A DNA stretch of 51,665 nucleotides from Symploca sp. SIO2E9 (GCA_010692645.1 JAAHGS010000032.1:1-51665), one strand, 5' to 3'; counted from the stretch's first letter, positions 16,874 through 26,652 are shown. Notes: generated from the letters alone by a model not told the origin. Numbers and translations: made by a program.

Positions 16874-17509
16874 ATGAGATTCAAGCATTTTAATTTACTT
16901 AGTTTAGTAACTTTCGCTGCTCCTGTTTTAATCAGCTGTATTTATGGGCATACTCTAGCTGGAGAACTAACAGTGAGTGGCAATTGTGGAAAGTTAAATT
17001 GTGAACAACTACTAGCCCAATTAAAAATTAATTGGAGTGAACAAATTAGTCAATATACAGCTGAGTGCCAAAGCGGTAAAACCTTAGGTTTAAAAGTTTG
17101 GAATCGGAATGACTCTAAAGTAGTTACCTTAATCTGTTGGGAAGATCAAGATTCTAGTGGCACAATTTATGGAACTTATTTAGGTCTATTGCCTTTCCCA
17201 GGAGATGAGGCAACTTTTGCTAGTAAGTGGAATTGTTTGAACTCTGATCAGTGTAAAAATGCTCTGATTAAATTGCGTAATCAATATCCAGAAGAAATTA
17301 GACAATATGAGGTTGAATGTGCAATAGAAGCAGGGGAATTAACGCTAGTAATTCCTCAAGTAAATGGACTAAGTGAGGCAAATGTACAATGTAGTTTTTT
17401 TGTCCCTAATACTCAGATAGATGATGATGGTGATGGAGTAGCCGATGGCGCTATTGCTAAACCAACTGGTGTTGATATCACTCTGGGGACATTAACCTTA
17501 CCCGAATGA
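16874..17509 (+). CDS. Secreted Cys-rich protein with internally duplicated domain and Ca-binding-like tail
   Basis: 211 aa with an N-terminal signal peptide (FNLLSLVTFAAPVLISC, likely cut near the Ala-Gly at about 30). The mature part shows two similar halves: NCGKLNCEQLLAQLKINWSE followed by ISQYTAECQSG, and NCLNSDQCKNALIKLRNQYPE followed by EIRQYEVECAI. Each half has paired Cys residues that could form disulfides. Near the C-terminus, DDDGDGVADG resembles a calcium-binding thrombospondin-3/EF-hand-like loop. No family is recognised. A periplasmic or extracellular location is inferred from the signal peptide. Confidence 0.75.
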   Translation: MRFKHFNLLSLVTFAAPVLISCIYGHTLAGELTVSGNCGKLNCEQLLAQLKINWSEQISQYTAECQSGKTLGLKVWNRNDSKVVTLICWEDQDSSGTIYGTYLGLLPFPGDEATFASKWNCLNSDQCKNALIKLRNQYPEEIRQYEVECAIEAGELTLVIPQVNGLSEANVQCSFFVPNTQIDDDGDGVADGAIAKPTGVDITLGTLTLPE

Positions 17510-17706
17510 AGGCAACGGGAGATGGGGAGAGAGGGAGACGCGGAGACACGGAGATAGGGGGATGGGGAGATGGGGAAATGCTTTGAAGAATTCTTATGCA
17601 ACTAGAAAATATAACGTTTAAATGCCCACTAGCTTAAGGGTAAAATTCCTCAACGGACACCAATAACAGATAATGTATCTCGTGACACTAAAAAATAATC
17701 AAATAA

Positions 17707-18588
17707 ATGACAAAAACCGCGTGGGTATTCCCAGGACAGGGTTCTCAGGAACCAGGAATGGGAGTAGACTTATTAGAGTTACCATCTGCAAAGGATAAGT
17801 TTGAACAAGCTCAGGAGATTTTAGGCTGGTCTGTGATCGATGTTTGTCGAGGTGAACCAGACCAGTTAAACCGGACTCTTTACACACAACCTTGTTTGTA
17901 TGTAGTTGAGAGTATCCTAGTCGATGTGTTAATTGAACAAAGCCAAACCCCTAATCTGTTAGCTGGTCACAGCTTGGGAGAATATGTTGCCCTATATGCT
18001 GCTGGGGTATTTGACTTTGATGCAGGTTTGCGCCTAGTCAAGCGTCGCGCCCAAATTATGGATAGTGCTTCTGACGGCATGATGGTGGCGCTAATGAAGT
18101 TTGACCGCCAACGGTTAGAACAACTAATTGAGCAGACACCTAATGTGGTACTCGCTAATGATAACAGTCCTGCTCAAGTGGTAATTTCCGGTAAGCCAGA
18201 AGCAGTGGAGGAAGTGGTTGCTCAAATTAAGGCAAAGCGTAGTGTTACAATTAAAGTCTCAGGGGCCTTTCACTCCCCCTTAATCGCTCCAGCAGCTGAA
18301 CAATTTCAGGAAGTTTTAGAGTCTGTAACTTTTGCCAATGCTAAATGGCCAATACTCTCTAATGTAGAACCTCTGCCAACTGTTGAAGCTGCTCTGTTGA
18401 AAGATCGTCTCCAGCGCCAAATGACGGGTGCAGTGCGATGGCGAGAAACCTCAATGCAATTGCAAGATCAAGGCATAGAGCAAGTTGTTGAAATTGGTCC
18501 TGGTAAAGTCCTTACTGGTTTAATCAAACGAATGTGTCCTGAGATAAGTTTGAAAAATATCGCCAGGTTCAGTGAGTTGTTGTCTTGA
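17707..18588 (+). CDS. fabD: Malonyl-CoA:ACP transacylase
   Basis: 293 aa, normal length. It loads malonate from CoA onto acyl carrier protein to feed fatty-acid elongation. The oxyanion-region motif is FPGQGSQEPGMG. The nucleophile elbow is GHSLGE with Ser89, and the catalytic His is in GAFHSPL near residue 201. It ends with the family helix VVEIGPGKVLTGLIKR. plsC follows 100 bp downstream on the same strand, giving a lipid-synthesis pair. No Shine-Dalgarno is evident before the ATG. Confidence 0.95.
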   Translation: MTKTAWVFPGQGSQEPGMGVDLLELPSAKDKFEQAQEILGWSVIDVCRGEPDQLNRTLYTQPCLYVVESILVDVLIEQSQTPNLLAGHSLGEYVALYAAGVFDFDAGLRLVKRRAQIMDSASDGMMVALMKFDRQRLEQLIEQTPNVVLANDNSPAQVVISGKPEAVEEVVAQIKAKRSVTIKVSGAFHSPLIAPAAEQFQEVLESVTFANAKWPILSNVEPLPTVEAALLKDRLQRQMTGAVRWRETSMQLQDQGIEQVVEIGPGKVLTGLIKRMCPEISLKNIARFSELLS

Positions 18589-18688
18589 ACGAAAGATTTT
18601 TTGAGAGAAGAAGCTTGCGTATGAACTGCAATTTCGCGTTTTCAAGTTAGTCTAAAACTCATGACTCATAAGCATTAAAAAGTTTTTT

Positions 18689-19327
18689 GTGACTAGAAAC
18701 CGCGAACCATTTATTAGCCTACAGCTCTACCGTGCCTTAAAGTGGTCAGTAGTCGTTCCAGTATTTCGCTTCTATCTTCGGGGTAACCTTTATGGTACCG
18801 AAAATGTACCAAAGACAGGACCATTGATAGTGGCAAGTAACCATGCTAGTGACTTTGACCCCCCAATTGTCGCCATTTGCATGCAGCGCCCAGTAGCTTT
18901 CATGGCAAAAGAGGAATTATTTCAAGTGCCAGTGCTCAAGCAAATAATTGATTTGTATGGTGCTTACCCAGTGAAGCGGGGAGCAGCAGACAGAAGTGCA
19001 ATTCGCTCAGCTCTCAGTTATCTTGATCAAGGATGGGCGGTGGGGATATTCTTGTCAGGAACAAGGACACCAGATGCCCGCATTGTCGAACCCAAATTGG
19101 GTGCAGCCTTGATTGCTGCCAAAGCACAAGCACCTCTGGTGCCGGTTAGTGTGTGGGGTACTCAGGCAGTGATCAATCAAGATTCTGCCCTACCGAAATC
19201 AGTTCCAGTGACTTTACGGATTGGTCAGCTGATTGATCCCCCAACTTCCACCAAGCGAGAAGAACTACAAGCAGTAACTCAGCATTGTGTAGAGGCAATT
19301 CATGCCCTACATGATTTAGGACGTTGA
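18689..19327 (+). CDS. plsC: 1-acyl-sn-glycerol-3-phosphate acyltransferase
   Basis: 212 aa, starting at a GTG (TRNREPFISLQLYRALKW). It transfers an acyl group to lysophosphatidate in phospholipid and glycolipid synthesis at the membrane. Motif I NHASDFD (H52xxxxD57) and motif II/III around FMAKEELF and YPVKRGAADR are intact. The usual FPEGTR is FLSGTR here, with the catalytic-loop Glu changed to Ser, as in some cyanobacterial PlsC paralogues. The motif IV Pro (APLVPVSVWG) is present. An intrinsic terminator follows immediately (19334-19360). Confidence 0.92.
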   Translation: MTRNREPFISLQLYRALKWSVVVPVFRFYLRGNLYGTENVPKTGPLIVASNHASDFDPPIVAICMQRPVAFMAKEELFQVPVLKQIIDLYGAYPVKRGAADRSAIRSALSYLDQGWAVGIFLSGTRTPDARIVEPKLGAALIAAKAQAPLVPVSVWGTQAVINQDSALPKSVPVTLRIGQLIDPPTSTKREELQAVTQHCVEAIHALHDLGR

Positions 19328-19333
19328 ATAACA

Positions 19334-19360
19334 CCTTTCTCTACTCCAGAGAAAGGGTTT
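19334..19360 (+). terminator. Rho-independent terminator of plsC
   Basis: CCTTTCTCT (19334-19342) pairs perfectly with AGAGAAAGG (19348-19356) around ACTCC and is followed by GTTTTG, starting 7 bp after the plsC stop. Confidence 0.8.
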
Positions 19361-19362
19361 TG

Positions 19363-19396
19363 TGGTTGATGGTTGATTGCAATCAACCATCAACCA
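19363..19396. repeat. Perfect 34-bp palindrome
   Basis: TGGTTGATGGTTGATT and AATCAACCATCAACCA are exact reverse complements separated only by GC. It is built from a TGGTTGA heptamer and lies between the plsC terminator and the DUF2288 gene. Confidence 0.85.
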
Positions 19397-19443
19397 TCCA
19401 TTTTCTGTAAGATGAATCTTAATTGAAAAGCAATTGGGCAAAG

Positions 19444-19746
19444 ATGCAGGATTTAAGAACACAACTAGCAGAAGAACTCGATGAGGCGGCATGGGAATGG
19501 TTAGTTCCTCATGCCAAACGCGATGTTGTGGTGGTAGTCAAGGAGGGTCTTGATTTGCTAGATGTCGGAGTCGCCATTGCTGGTGATGATGTACTCTCAG
19601 TACAGCATTGGATTAGTGAACAACTAGTTCACAAGCCTTTCCCTCAACAACTAGCAGATTGGAATAGTAACCAGACAAAGCGGTTCCAGGCTCTCATCGT
19701 GCAACCCTACGTTTTGATAAAGGAATCGGAAGAAGATTCTTGCTAA
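19444..19746 (+). CDS. DUF2288 domain protein
   Basis: 100 aa from the ATG at 19444 (MQDLRTQLAEELDEAAWEWL). An in-frame TTG at 19423 is possible but not family-like. The sequence matches the DUF2288 pattern common in cyanobacteria and some proteobacteria: LVPHAKRDVVVVV, LDLLDVGVAIAGDD, VQHWISEQLVHKP, RFQALIVQPYVLI. Its function is not established. It sits 92 bp upstream of purB on the same strand. Confidence 0.88.
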   Translation: MQDLRTQLAEELDEAAWEWLVPHAKRDVVVVVKEGLDLLDVGVAIAGDDVLSVQHWISEQLVHKPFPQQLADWNSNQTKRFQALIVQPYVLIKESEEDSC

Positions 19747-19858
19747 ACCTTTTATCAAGACTTCGCAAGAAGAAAAGTCCCCCTAGAAGGTGGAGGCACC
19801 AGACCCATTATTTTTGGTCAGAGGTACAATATGACCGTTGTATTCGGCGATACAGGCA

Positions 19859-21154
19859 TTGATTGAGCGTTACACCCTGCCCGAAATGGGCGAATTATGG
19901 ACAGATACCTACAAGTTCAAAACTTGGCTTCAGGTTGAACTAGCAGTTTGTGAAGCACAAGCCGAATTAGGGGCAATTCCCGAGGCGGCAGTTGAGGAAA
20001 TTAAAGCTAAGGCTAATTTTGACCCCAAGCGCGTGCTAGAAATTGAGACCCAAGTCCGCCATGATATGATTGCCTTTCTCACTAATGTTAATGAGTATGT
20101 GGGGGATGCGGGTCGCTACATCCATTTGGGTTTAACTAGCTCTGATGTCTTGGATACTGCCTTGGCACTACAACTAGTTGCCAGTTTGGATATTATCCTC
20201 GAACGCTTGGAACAATTGTGTCAAGCAATTCGTTACCAGGCACAACAACACCGCCACACGGTGATGATTGGTCGTTCCCATGGGATTCATGCTGAACCGA
20301 TCACTTTTGGCTTTAAGCTTGCCGGTTGGTTAGCAGAAGTGTGTCGTAACCGGGATCGCTTAGTGCATTTGCGCAGCGAGATTGCAGTCGGTAAGATTTC
20401 TGGTGCTGTGGGAACCTACGCTAACATTGACCCGCGAGTAGAGGCAATTGCTGCTCAGAAACTAGGACTCCAACCTGACAATGCCTCAACACAGATCATC
20501 TCACGCGATCGCCATGCTAACTACGTCCAAAAATTGGCTCTTCTGGGTGCCTCAATTGAACGCTTTGCGCTGGAAATTCGCAATTTGCAAAAAACTGACC
20601 TCCTAGAAGTCGAAGAATTCTTTGCCAAAGGACAGAAAGGCTCCTCGGCAATGCCTCATAAGCGCAACCCCATTCGTTCTGAGAGACTAACTGGAATAGC
20701 GCGAATTCTGCGAAGTCATGCCATTGCTGCTTTGGAAAATGTTGCCCTCTGGCACGAGCGGGATATCTCTCACTCTTCTGTGGAGCGGGTGATTCTACCG
20801 GATGTCTGCATCTTGACTCACTTCATGCTGGTGGAAATCTCTGATTTAGTTAAAAAACTTCTGGTTTACCCAGAAAATATGAAGCGCAATATGAATGTTT
20901 ATGGTGGAGTTGTCTTTAGCCAAAGGGTACTCTTAGCCTTAGTTGAAAAGGGAATGAGCCGTGAAGATGCTTACGGCATAGTGCAGTCTTGCGCTCACCA
21001 AGCCTGGAATCAAGCAAATGGCAATTTTCAGGATTTGATTGCTAAAGATAGCCGTGTGACTAGTCAACTAAGCTCAGAAGAACTTGAAGCCTGTTTTGAC
21101 CCACGGCACCATTTGAAGCACTTGGACGAGGTTTATCAACGCCTTGGTATTTAG
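19859..21154 (+). CDS. purB: Adenylosuccinate lyase
   Basis: About 431 aa. It catalyses two fumarate-releasing steps of purine synthesis (SAICAR to AICAR, adenylosuccinate to AMP). The signature GSSAMPHKRNP carries the catalytic Ser loop. TSSDVLDTA and IGRSHGIHAEPITFG supply substrate and His residues, and the length is normal. No ATG fits the start: family proteins begin (M)IERYTLPEMG, which here is preceded by TTG at 19859, with another in-frame TTG at 19838. An out-of-frame ATG at 19831 has a good AGAGG 5 nt upstream and opens an 11-codon frame ending at TGA (19862-19866 area), overlapping the purB start. That may mean a leader peptide or a small frameshift. Confidence 0.93.
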   Translation: MIERYTLPEMGELWTDTYKFKTWLQVELAVCEAQAELGAIPEAAVEEIKAKANFDPKRVLEIETQVRHDMIAFLTNVNEYVGDAGRYIHLGLTSSDVLDTALALQLVASLDIILERLEQLCQAIRYQAQQHRHTVMIGRSHGIHAEPITFGFKLAGWLAEVCRNRDRLVHLRSEIAVGKISGAVGTYANIDPRVEAIAAQKLGLQPDNASTQIISRDRHANYVQKLALLGASIERFALEIRNLQKTDLLEVEEFFAKGQKGSSAMPHKRNPIRSERLTGIARILRSHAIAALENVALWHERDISHSSVERVILPDVCILTHFMLVEISDLVKKLLVYPENMKRNMNVYGGVVFSQRVLLALVEKGMSREDAYGIVQSCAHQAWNQANGNFQDLIAKDSRVTSQLSSEELEACFDPRHHLKHLDEVYQRLGI

Positions 21155-21422
21155 TTGAAAGAAAGCATTTGATATATTGCTTGCTTAAAAATGTTCTGGA
21201 TTGGGGATTTATCGACAGTATATTAAGCAATATCTCTCATGTTGTTGACAAACAACCCTGTTTGTGTGTCGGTTCAGGCAAGACTATGATAGTGGTAACA
21301 ATCTTTAGAAAACAGGGTACCTGTGTGAGTCGCTCAGGACTACACTGCTATACGTTAGTTTCACACAAGAGTGTACTGCCTTCCTTGCAAACCCTAACTG
21401 ATACTTTGTTTGAGAGTTGGAT

Positions 21423-22034
21423 ATGCCTGACATTAATAAAGAAGAGATGCGAGAAAAACTGGGTAATATTGACCAGATTCGGGATATTATCTTTGGACCT
21501 CAGTTACGAGAATATAATTCTCGCCTAGATAATATAGAATCTAACATTTCCTTATTAGAGAAGGATATACGAGAGCGCCTTGAACAAACACAGAATGCCT
21601 GTTTAGCTGAACTGCGCTCAGCTGTTGAGTCTCTCGATACTAAAACCAAATCTCTGAGCCTAACTACCCAAAACGACAACGCTGAGATTAGGCAATTAAT
21701 TGATCACTTTAACAAGAAATATTCCAGCAGAATTGATGCTTTAAGTCAAACGGTTGAACAGCAGACTACCTCAATTCAAAAGGACCTCTCAGAAACCAGA
21801 GACAAGCTGCAAGAGAATAACCGTACTCTCAAGCAAGAAATCTTTACACAACTCGAAAAGCGATTCTCAAATCTTAAAGGGACTAAAGTCTCTAGAGACG
21901 ACCTAGCAGAAATCTTATTTGAGCTTGGCTTGAGGATCAAAGGTAATGAGTTGGCTCCTGAGTTACAAAAAGCTGCTGGTAATGAACAAAAGAATGATGT
22001 CTTTTTGATAGAGGCTAGCGAAGTCGCCAATTAA
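21423..22034 (+). CDS. Coiled-coil protein upstream of the OmpA-family gene
   Basis: 203 aa from the ATG at 21423 (MPDINKEEMREKLGNIDQIR). Almost the whole length after residue 30 is predicted coiled coil by heptad pattern (LDNIESNISLLEKDIRERLE, VEQQTTSIQKDLSETRDKLQ). The C-terminal helix (DDLAEILFELGLRIKGNELA) is conserved-looking. It is cytoplasmic (no signal or TM). It lies 114 bp upstream of the OmpA-family gene on the same strand, suggesting a functional pair at the envelope. The role is unknown. The 268 bp between purB and this gene hold nothing I can name. Confidence 0.8.
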   Translation: MPDINKEEMREKLGNIDQIRDIIFGPQLREYNSRLDNIESNISLLEKDIRERLEQTQNACLAELRSAVESLDTKTKSLSLTTQNDNAEIRQLIDHFNKKYSSRIDALSQTVEQQTTSIQKDLSETRDKLQENNRTLKQEIFTQLEKRFSNLKGTKVSRDDLAEILFELGLRIKGNELAPELQKAAGNEQKNDVFLIEASEVAN

Positions 22035-22148
22035 AAATCAAAAGCTAGTGTAATTTTTACGATGGGAGAAAATCGAAATACAAGATAAGATTGTTAATCC
22101 GCACTCTTGTATGTGAAAGCTTGTCGGTAGGTTAGGGTCAATCAGATT

Positions 22149-24665
22149 ATGAGTTCACCACCAGACAATTCATCTGGCATGTCCCAGCTGCAAGCGTTAG
22201 TCGATTTATTAATTGACTTACAGGTACCTACCCCGAATCAGGAAGCAAGCGAAAAATCTCTCCCATCGAATTTAGATTCAACTAATCAGAGTCAAGCCTC
22301 TGGTTCTGATTCATTCCAGGAGTGCCAAGATGATCATGTCAGTGCTACAGCTTTCGGTGAGACAGAGTCAAAGCAGCTCAATGAGCTTCAGTTAGAGGTA
22401 GAGCAACCAAAACCGCATTCCCAAGAGGCGATTGTCTTGGCTGAGGATTTAGTGCCTACTGCTGTTGAAGATTCTCCAAGCCAGCTAACTACATTTGAGC
22501 AACAAGAACATCTTCCAGAACAGGAGAGACCTCTATCAATTCTACAGGAGCAAGATGGCAATCAGGCTAAGGATTTAGCGACGCCTCCTGAAGCGCCAAA
22601 CCAGCAGCTGATCCCACCTGAGCAGCAACTAGTACTTGAGCAAGTAAATTCAGAGCCTCCCAAGCAGGAAAGTAGGGAAACTCTAGAGCAGGGGACAACA
22701 GAAGCTGACACTGCTCAAAATAAGTTTGATGGACTACTAGAAGATTCAACCAGTGACTCAATTGTATCAACTGATGAGGCACAAGTAGATGAAGATGATT
22801 CTGGCGCTGCACTTGAGAGTTTGCGTTATCTGTTGCTGACTCCAGAACTACTTAATTCTCGCCAATTGCTAGTGCAGCTTAGAGAAAAACTGGACAATCT
22901 TGATGATCAGCTTCACCAACGCCATAAGTTGATTAGTTTACTTTTACCTTTAATGAGTGAGTTGTTGCAGCTCAAAATTTCTGAGGCAAAGGAAGAACTT
23001 GCTCAAGTGATAGCTCCCATAGTCGATGAGGCAATTGAGGCTAAAGCTAAGCAAGATAAGTTGGGGATTAGTTGCGCTTTAGCCCCTGTGCTACCAGATG
23101 CGATTGCTGTGCGAGTTAAGAGCGATCCCGGAGAATTTGCCAAAGCCCTTGGTCCAGAAATGGGTACAGCTATCAAAGAGCAAATTAACTTGGAACGTGA
23201 TGTGATGGTGGATGCCCTTTATCCGATTATTGGCAGTACGATTGCCAAATATATGGCAGACATCATTGATGCGATTAACCAGAAAGTCGAACAGACTCTT
23301 AGCCTAGAGGGAGTTTCTCGCAAAATCCGTGCTCAGCTTCAGGGAGTTTCTGAAGCAGAACTTATCCTTAAGGAGGCAATGCCTTTTGCTGTTCAAGGCA
23401 TTTTTTTAATTCAAAAAGGCTCTGGTTTAGTGATTGCTGAAGTGCAACCAGATGATGGGCATCGCTTAGAATCAGAGATGGTGGCAGGTATGCTCACAGC
23501 TATCCGCAGTTTTGTCAATGATTGGATTAGTCAGTCTGGAGAAGTGTCGGAACTAGATCAAATTGAATACGGTAATTCTCAAATTACTCTGGAAGTGGCA
23601 GGTTATTGTTATCTAGCGGTAGTAACGAAGGGAAAACCACCGCAGTCATTTATTCAGGAGATTAGGAACAGGCTTGGTACTCTTGTGCAAAGATATGGTG
23701 TCGCAATCGAGTCATTTGATGGCAATCCTGAACATATTCCAGAGGAAGTACACCAGCCTCTAAAATCCTTAACAAAAATTAGCGAAATCCTGAATGAACC
23801 GAAAAAACGCAAATTTCCTGTTGGTTTAATGATAACAACTCTCACCCTGGTGAGTACAATTTTTATCTCTTTCGGAATTTATCAATACCGCAGCAGAGTT
23901 AATAGCCGTCTTGAAAAGGAAACTAGCTTAGCATTATCATCTGATCCAGAGTTAGCTGTATATCGTCTCCAAGTAGGAGTAGAACAAGGAACTCTCAAGC
24001 TTTCTGGCAACCTGCCCAGTGAGTATCTGCGCTCAAGGGCTGAGGCGATTGCCCAAGAAGTTCAACCGAATATGAAATTAGAAAATAAGATAATTGCTGT
24101 TAAAATACCTCCTGATCCAGAGTTGACAGCAGCCGAAGTTAAGCGCGTAACTGAGATACTCAATCAAATCGATGGCATCGCAATTTCTGCTGATTACAGT
24201 GAGGGTAAAGTTACGGTGCAGGGAACTATAATTCAGCTTGAGGATGCTCAGAAAATTACACAGGCATTTGCACAGATTCCAGGGGTTGATTTGGTTAGCA
24301 ATACCGAAACGCTAAGCCCTAATGCAATAGTTTCTCGCATTTACTTTGATCTCGGTTCAGCTCAACTAAAACCGACATCAAGACCGAAAGTTATTCAACT
24401 TAAGACATTTCTGGAACAGTACCCAAATAAACATCTTAGACTATTAGGTCATAGCGATCGCCTCGGCAGGTCTCAAGAAAATCAGGAATTGGCTCTAGAA
24501 CGCGCTAAAACTGTCAAGAATGCCCTTGTAAATCAAGGTATTGAACCGACACGATTACAAGTTGCTGGGACAACTACTTCTCCTGCTGGTATTGACGACA
24601 AACAACCGCTATGGCTAAGTCGGTGTGTAGAGTTTGAGGTTATTAATAAATCATTCTTGAAGTAA
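22149..24665 (+). CDS. Envelope-spanning OmpA-family protein (cytoplasmic region, TM, BON-like and OmpA domains)
   Basis: 838 aa. Residues 1-220 are acidic and Gln/Glu/Ser-rich, probably disordered. About 225-550 is a conserved cytoplasmic region with a repeated amphipathic pattern (ISEAKEELAQVIAPIVDEAI) and a roadblock-like alpha/beta segment (GIFLIQKGSGLVIAEVQ). One TM helix lies at about 556-576 (GLMITTLTLVSTIFISFGIY). The periplasmic part has two BON-like repeats (about 597-720) and a C-terminal OmpA/MotB peptidoglycan-binding domain from about 728 (IYFDLGSAQLKP, LRLLGHSDRLGRSQENQELA). The layout suggests anchoring of a cytoplasmic complex to peptidoglycan. The coiled-coil neighbour at 21423 is a likely partner. 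The domain names are recognised; the role is inference. Confidence 0.88.
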   Translation: MSSPPDNSSGMSQLQALVDLLIDLQVPTPNQEASEKSLPSNLDSTNQSQASGSDSFQECQDDHVSATAFGETESKQLNELQLEVEQPKPHSQEAIVLAEDLVPTAVEDSPSQLTTFEQQEHLPEQERPLSILQEQDGNQAKDLATPPEAPNQQLIPPEQQLVLEQVNSEPPKQESRETLEQGTTEADTAQNKFDGLLEDSTSDSIVSTDEAQVDEDDSGAALESLRYLLLTPELLNSRQLLVQLREKLDNLDDQLHQRHKLISLLLPLMSELLQLKISEAKEELAQVIAPIVDEAIEAKAKQDKLGISCALAPVLPDAIAVRVKSDPGEFAKALGPEMGTAIKEQINLERDVMVDALYPIIGSTIAKYMADIIDAINQKVEQTLSLEGVSRKIRAQLQGVSEAELILKEAMPFAVQGIFLIQKGSGLVIAEVQPDDGHRLESEMVAGMLTAIRSFVNDWISQSGEVSELDQIEYGNSQITLEVAGYCYLAVVTKGKPPQSFIQEIRNRLGTLVQRYGVAIESFDGNPEHIPEEVHQPLKSLTKISEILNEPKKRKFPVGLMITTLTLVSTIFISFGIYQYRSRVNSRLEKETSLALSSDPELAVYRLQVGVEQGTLKLSGNLPSEYLRSRAEAIAQEVQPNMKLENKIIAVKIPPDPELTAAEVKRVTEILNQIDGIAISADYSEGKVTVQGTIIQLEDAQKITQAFAQIPGVDLVSNTETLSPNAIVSRIYFDLGSAQLKPTSRPKVIQLKTFLEQYPNKHLRLLGHSDRLGRSQENQELALERAKTVKNALVNQGIEPTRLQVAGTTTSPAGIDDKQPLWLSRCVEFEVINKSFLK

Positions 24666-24696
24666 TAAGTAATAAGTAATAAGTAATAAGTAATAA
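24664..24696 (+). repeat. AGTAATA heptamer tandem repeat
   Basis: Five tandem copies of AGTAATA directly overlapping the stop codon region of the OmpA-family gene (GAAGTAATAAGTAATAAG...). Confidence 0.85.
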
Positions 24697-24740
24697 GATA
24701 TTCAATGGCGCTATATTCAGTTTATTTATACCCACTTACT

Positions 24741-24906
24741 TAAGCTGTTACGTATTTAAATCATATATTTATTTGATATTAGTTAATTTCTTAAACTCTT
24801 GTTCCTCCTGCCTTCTGCCTTCTGCCTTCTGCCTTCTGCCTTCTGCCTTCTGCCTTCTGCCTCCTGCCTCCTGCCTCCTGCCTCCTGCCTTCTGCCTTCT
24901 GCCTCC
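24741..24906 (+). mobile_element. MITE family A copy 1 with a long CCTTCTG/CCTCCTG array
   Basis: The left terminal sequence TAAGCTGTTACGTATTT is followed by the family core (AATCATATATTTATTTGATA, then TTGTTCCTCCTG) and about 14 tandem heptamers CCTTCTG or CCTCCTG up to about 24906. The right terminal hairpin present in the other copies (TGCTGTTGTGCATT...) is missing. The array ends 12 bp before the mutL start codon, so repeat number could affect mutL expression. Confidence 0.8.
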
Positions 24907-24917
24907 TGCTATAACTT

Positions 24918-26639
24918 ATGAACTCTGGCATTGAAATCCTATCTAAAGAAGTAGTAAATTTAATTGCTGCTGGAGAAGTAATTGACTCCACCGCAGCAGT
25001 GGTGCGAGAGTTAGTAGAAAACTCCCTTGATGCCGGTGCAATGCGCATAGTTGTCTCACTTTGGCCTCAACAGTGGCGGGTAAGAGTGGCAGATAATGGT
25101 ACTGGTATGAACTTGACAGATTTACAAAAAGCTGCACATGCCCACAGCACTAGCAAAATCAAACTTGTTGATGATCTGTACAAAATTACTAGTTTGGGAT
25201 TTAGAGGGGAAGCTTTGCACAGTATGGCAACTGTAGCAGAGTTGGAGATTTTGAGTAGACTGACAGGGACTGTTGAGGGTTGGCGAGTAGTATATAATTC
25301 ACAGGGTAAAGCAACGCACATTGAAGCCACCGCGATGGCGATTGGTACAGTTGTTACTGTCTCTAATCTATTTGCTGCTTGGCCTGTACGTCGTCAGGGA
25401 TTGCCCTCACCAGCACAACAGTTACGTGCTGTACAAACTACCATTGAGCAAATTGCCCTCTGCCATCCCCATATTACCTGGCAAGTACAGCAAAATGGGC
25501 GTCTCTGGTTTTCCATCAGCCCTGGCTCGACTGCACAACAGATTATGCCCCAAATTATTAGGCAGGTGCGCCATGGTGACTTGCAGCAGTTGACGCTGGA
25601 ATTACCTACACCGGAGGGGGCGGAGCAAGGTAAAGCTGGTGCCGCAAGCTCTAAACTTCAGCTAGTATTGGGACTGCCTGACCGTTGCTATCGAAGACGT
25701 GCAGACTGGGTACGAGTGGCAATGAATGGACGATTAGTGCGATCGCCCGATTTAGAGCATACCATAATTGGAGCCATGGCGAGAACCTTACCGCGCGATC
25801 GCTATCCCGTCTGTTTCCTTCACCTCCAGATTTGCCCCAGCCAAATTAACTGGAATCGCCATCCTACTAAGGCTCAAGTTTACTTACACTCACTCAGTTA
25901 CTGGCAAGAGCAAGTCAACAGTGCCATAGAACAAACACTGCGTATTAGTCCCGAAAATCTCCCTGAAGCTGTTCATTCCCAGCGGATGGAAAAGTTGCTC
26001 AAAGTGTCGGAAGCCAAGGGTGGTTACAATCTTAATCGCTCAATTCAACCGACAGCGTCGCCAGAGGAAAGCGCTAATCAAAACAGTGAACCCAGATTTA
26101 TTGAACTGCGTGCTGTTGCTCAAGTTCACAATATGTACATCCTGGCAGAACATCCTACTGGTATGTGGTTAATAGAGCAGCACATTGCCCACGAGCGTAT
26201 TTTGTACGAGCAACTATGTGATCATTGGCAATTAGTGCCTCTAGAGGTTCCAGTAATTCTCAATCATTTAAGTGTTGCTCAATTAGAGCAAATGCAACGC
26301 CTAGGCTTGGATGTCGAACCCTTCGGTGAGCAAATGTGGGCTGTACGAAACGCTCCCGCACTTTTAGTAAGCAGAGACGATTGTAAAGAGGCTCTGTTAG
26401 AACTGAGTTTGGGAGGCGATTTGCAAACGGCTCAAGTGGCAACTGCCTGCCGCAGTGCAATTCGCAATGGCACGGAGCTGAGTTTACCAGAAATGCAAAC
26501 TATCTTAGATCAGTGGCAAACTACCCGTAATCCTCGCACTTGCCCCCACGGAAGACCAATATATTTGTCTCTAGAAGAGTCGGCTCTTGCCCGTTTCTTC
26601 CGGCGTCACTGGGTAATTGGCAAAAGTCATGGCATTTGA
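24918..26639 (+). CDS. mutL: DNA mismatch repair protein MutL
   Basis: 573 aa. MutL couples MutS mismatch recognition to strand removal. The GHKL ATPase motifs are intact: [12 protein letters not shown] (Glu31, Asn35), DNGTGM (59-64), HSTSKI (76-81) and GFRGEAL (94-100). The C-terminal dimerisation part contains [16 protein letters not shown] near residue 418, close to the DQHAxHERxxYE endonuclease motif but with Glu for Asp. The terminal CPHGRP motif supports a nicking MutL of the type found in bacteria without MutH. The ATG at 24918 lies 12 bp after a heptamer array. Inverted MITE copies lie on both sides of the gene. The ends are family-like, so it looks functional. Confidence 0.94.
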   Translation: MNSGIEILSKEVVNLIAAGEVIDSTAAVVRELVENSLDAGAMRIVVSLWPQQWRVRVADNGTGMNLTDLQKAAHAHSTSKIKLVDDLYKITSLGFRGEALHSMATVAELEILSRLTGTVEGWRVVYNSQGKATHIEATAMAIGTVVTVSNLFAAWPVRRQGLPSPAQQLRAVQTTIEQIALCHPHITWQVQQNGRLWFSISPGSTAQQIMPQIIRQVRHGDLQQLTLELPTPEGAEQGKAGAASSKLQLVLGLPDRCYRRRADWVRVAMNGRLVRSPDLEHTIIGAMARTLPRDRYPVCFLHLQICPSQINWNRHPTKAQVYLHSLSYWQEQVNSAIEQTLRISPENLPEAVHSQRMEKLLKVSEAKGGYNLNRSIQPTASPEESANQNSEPRFIELRAVAQVHNMYILAEHPTGMWLIEQHIAHERILYEQLCDHWQLVPLEVPVILNHLSVAQLEQMQRLGLDVEPFGEQMWAVRNAPALLVSRDDCKEALLELSLGGDLQTAQVATACRSAIRNGTELSLPEMQTILDQWQTTRNPRTCPHGRPIYLSLEESALARFFRRHWVIGKSHGI

Positions 26640-26652
26640 TTATGAGCTAACC

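Noticed and set aside
21169-21528. Plus-strand frame of 119 codons after purB.
   Set aside because: It has no family resemblance, overlaps the start of the coiled-coil gene in another frame, and is Cys-rich without pattern.
24791-25048. Minus-strand frame of 85 codons rich in RRQKAEG repeats.
   Set aside because: It is produced by the CCTTCTG heptamer array plus the antisense of mutL.
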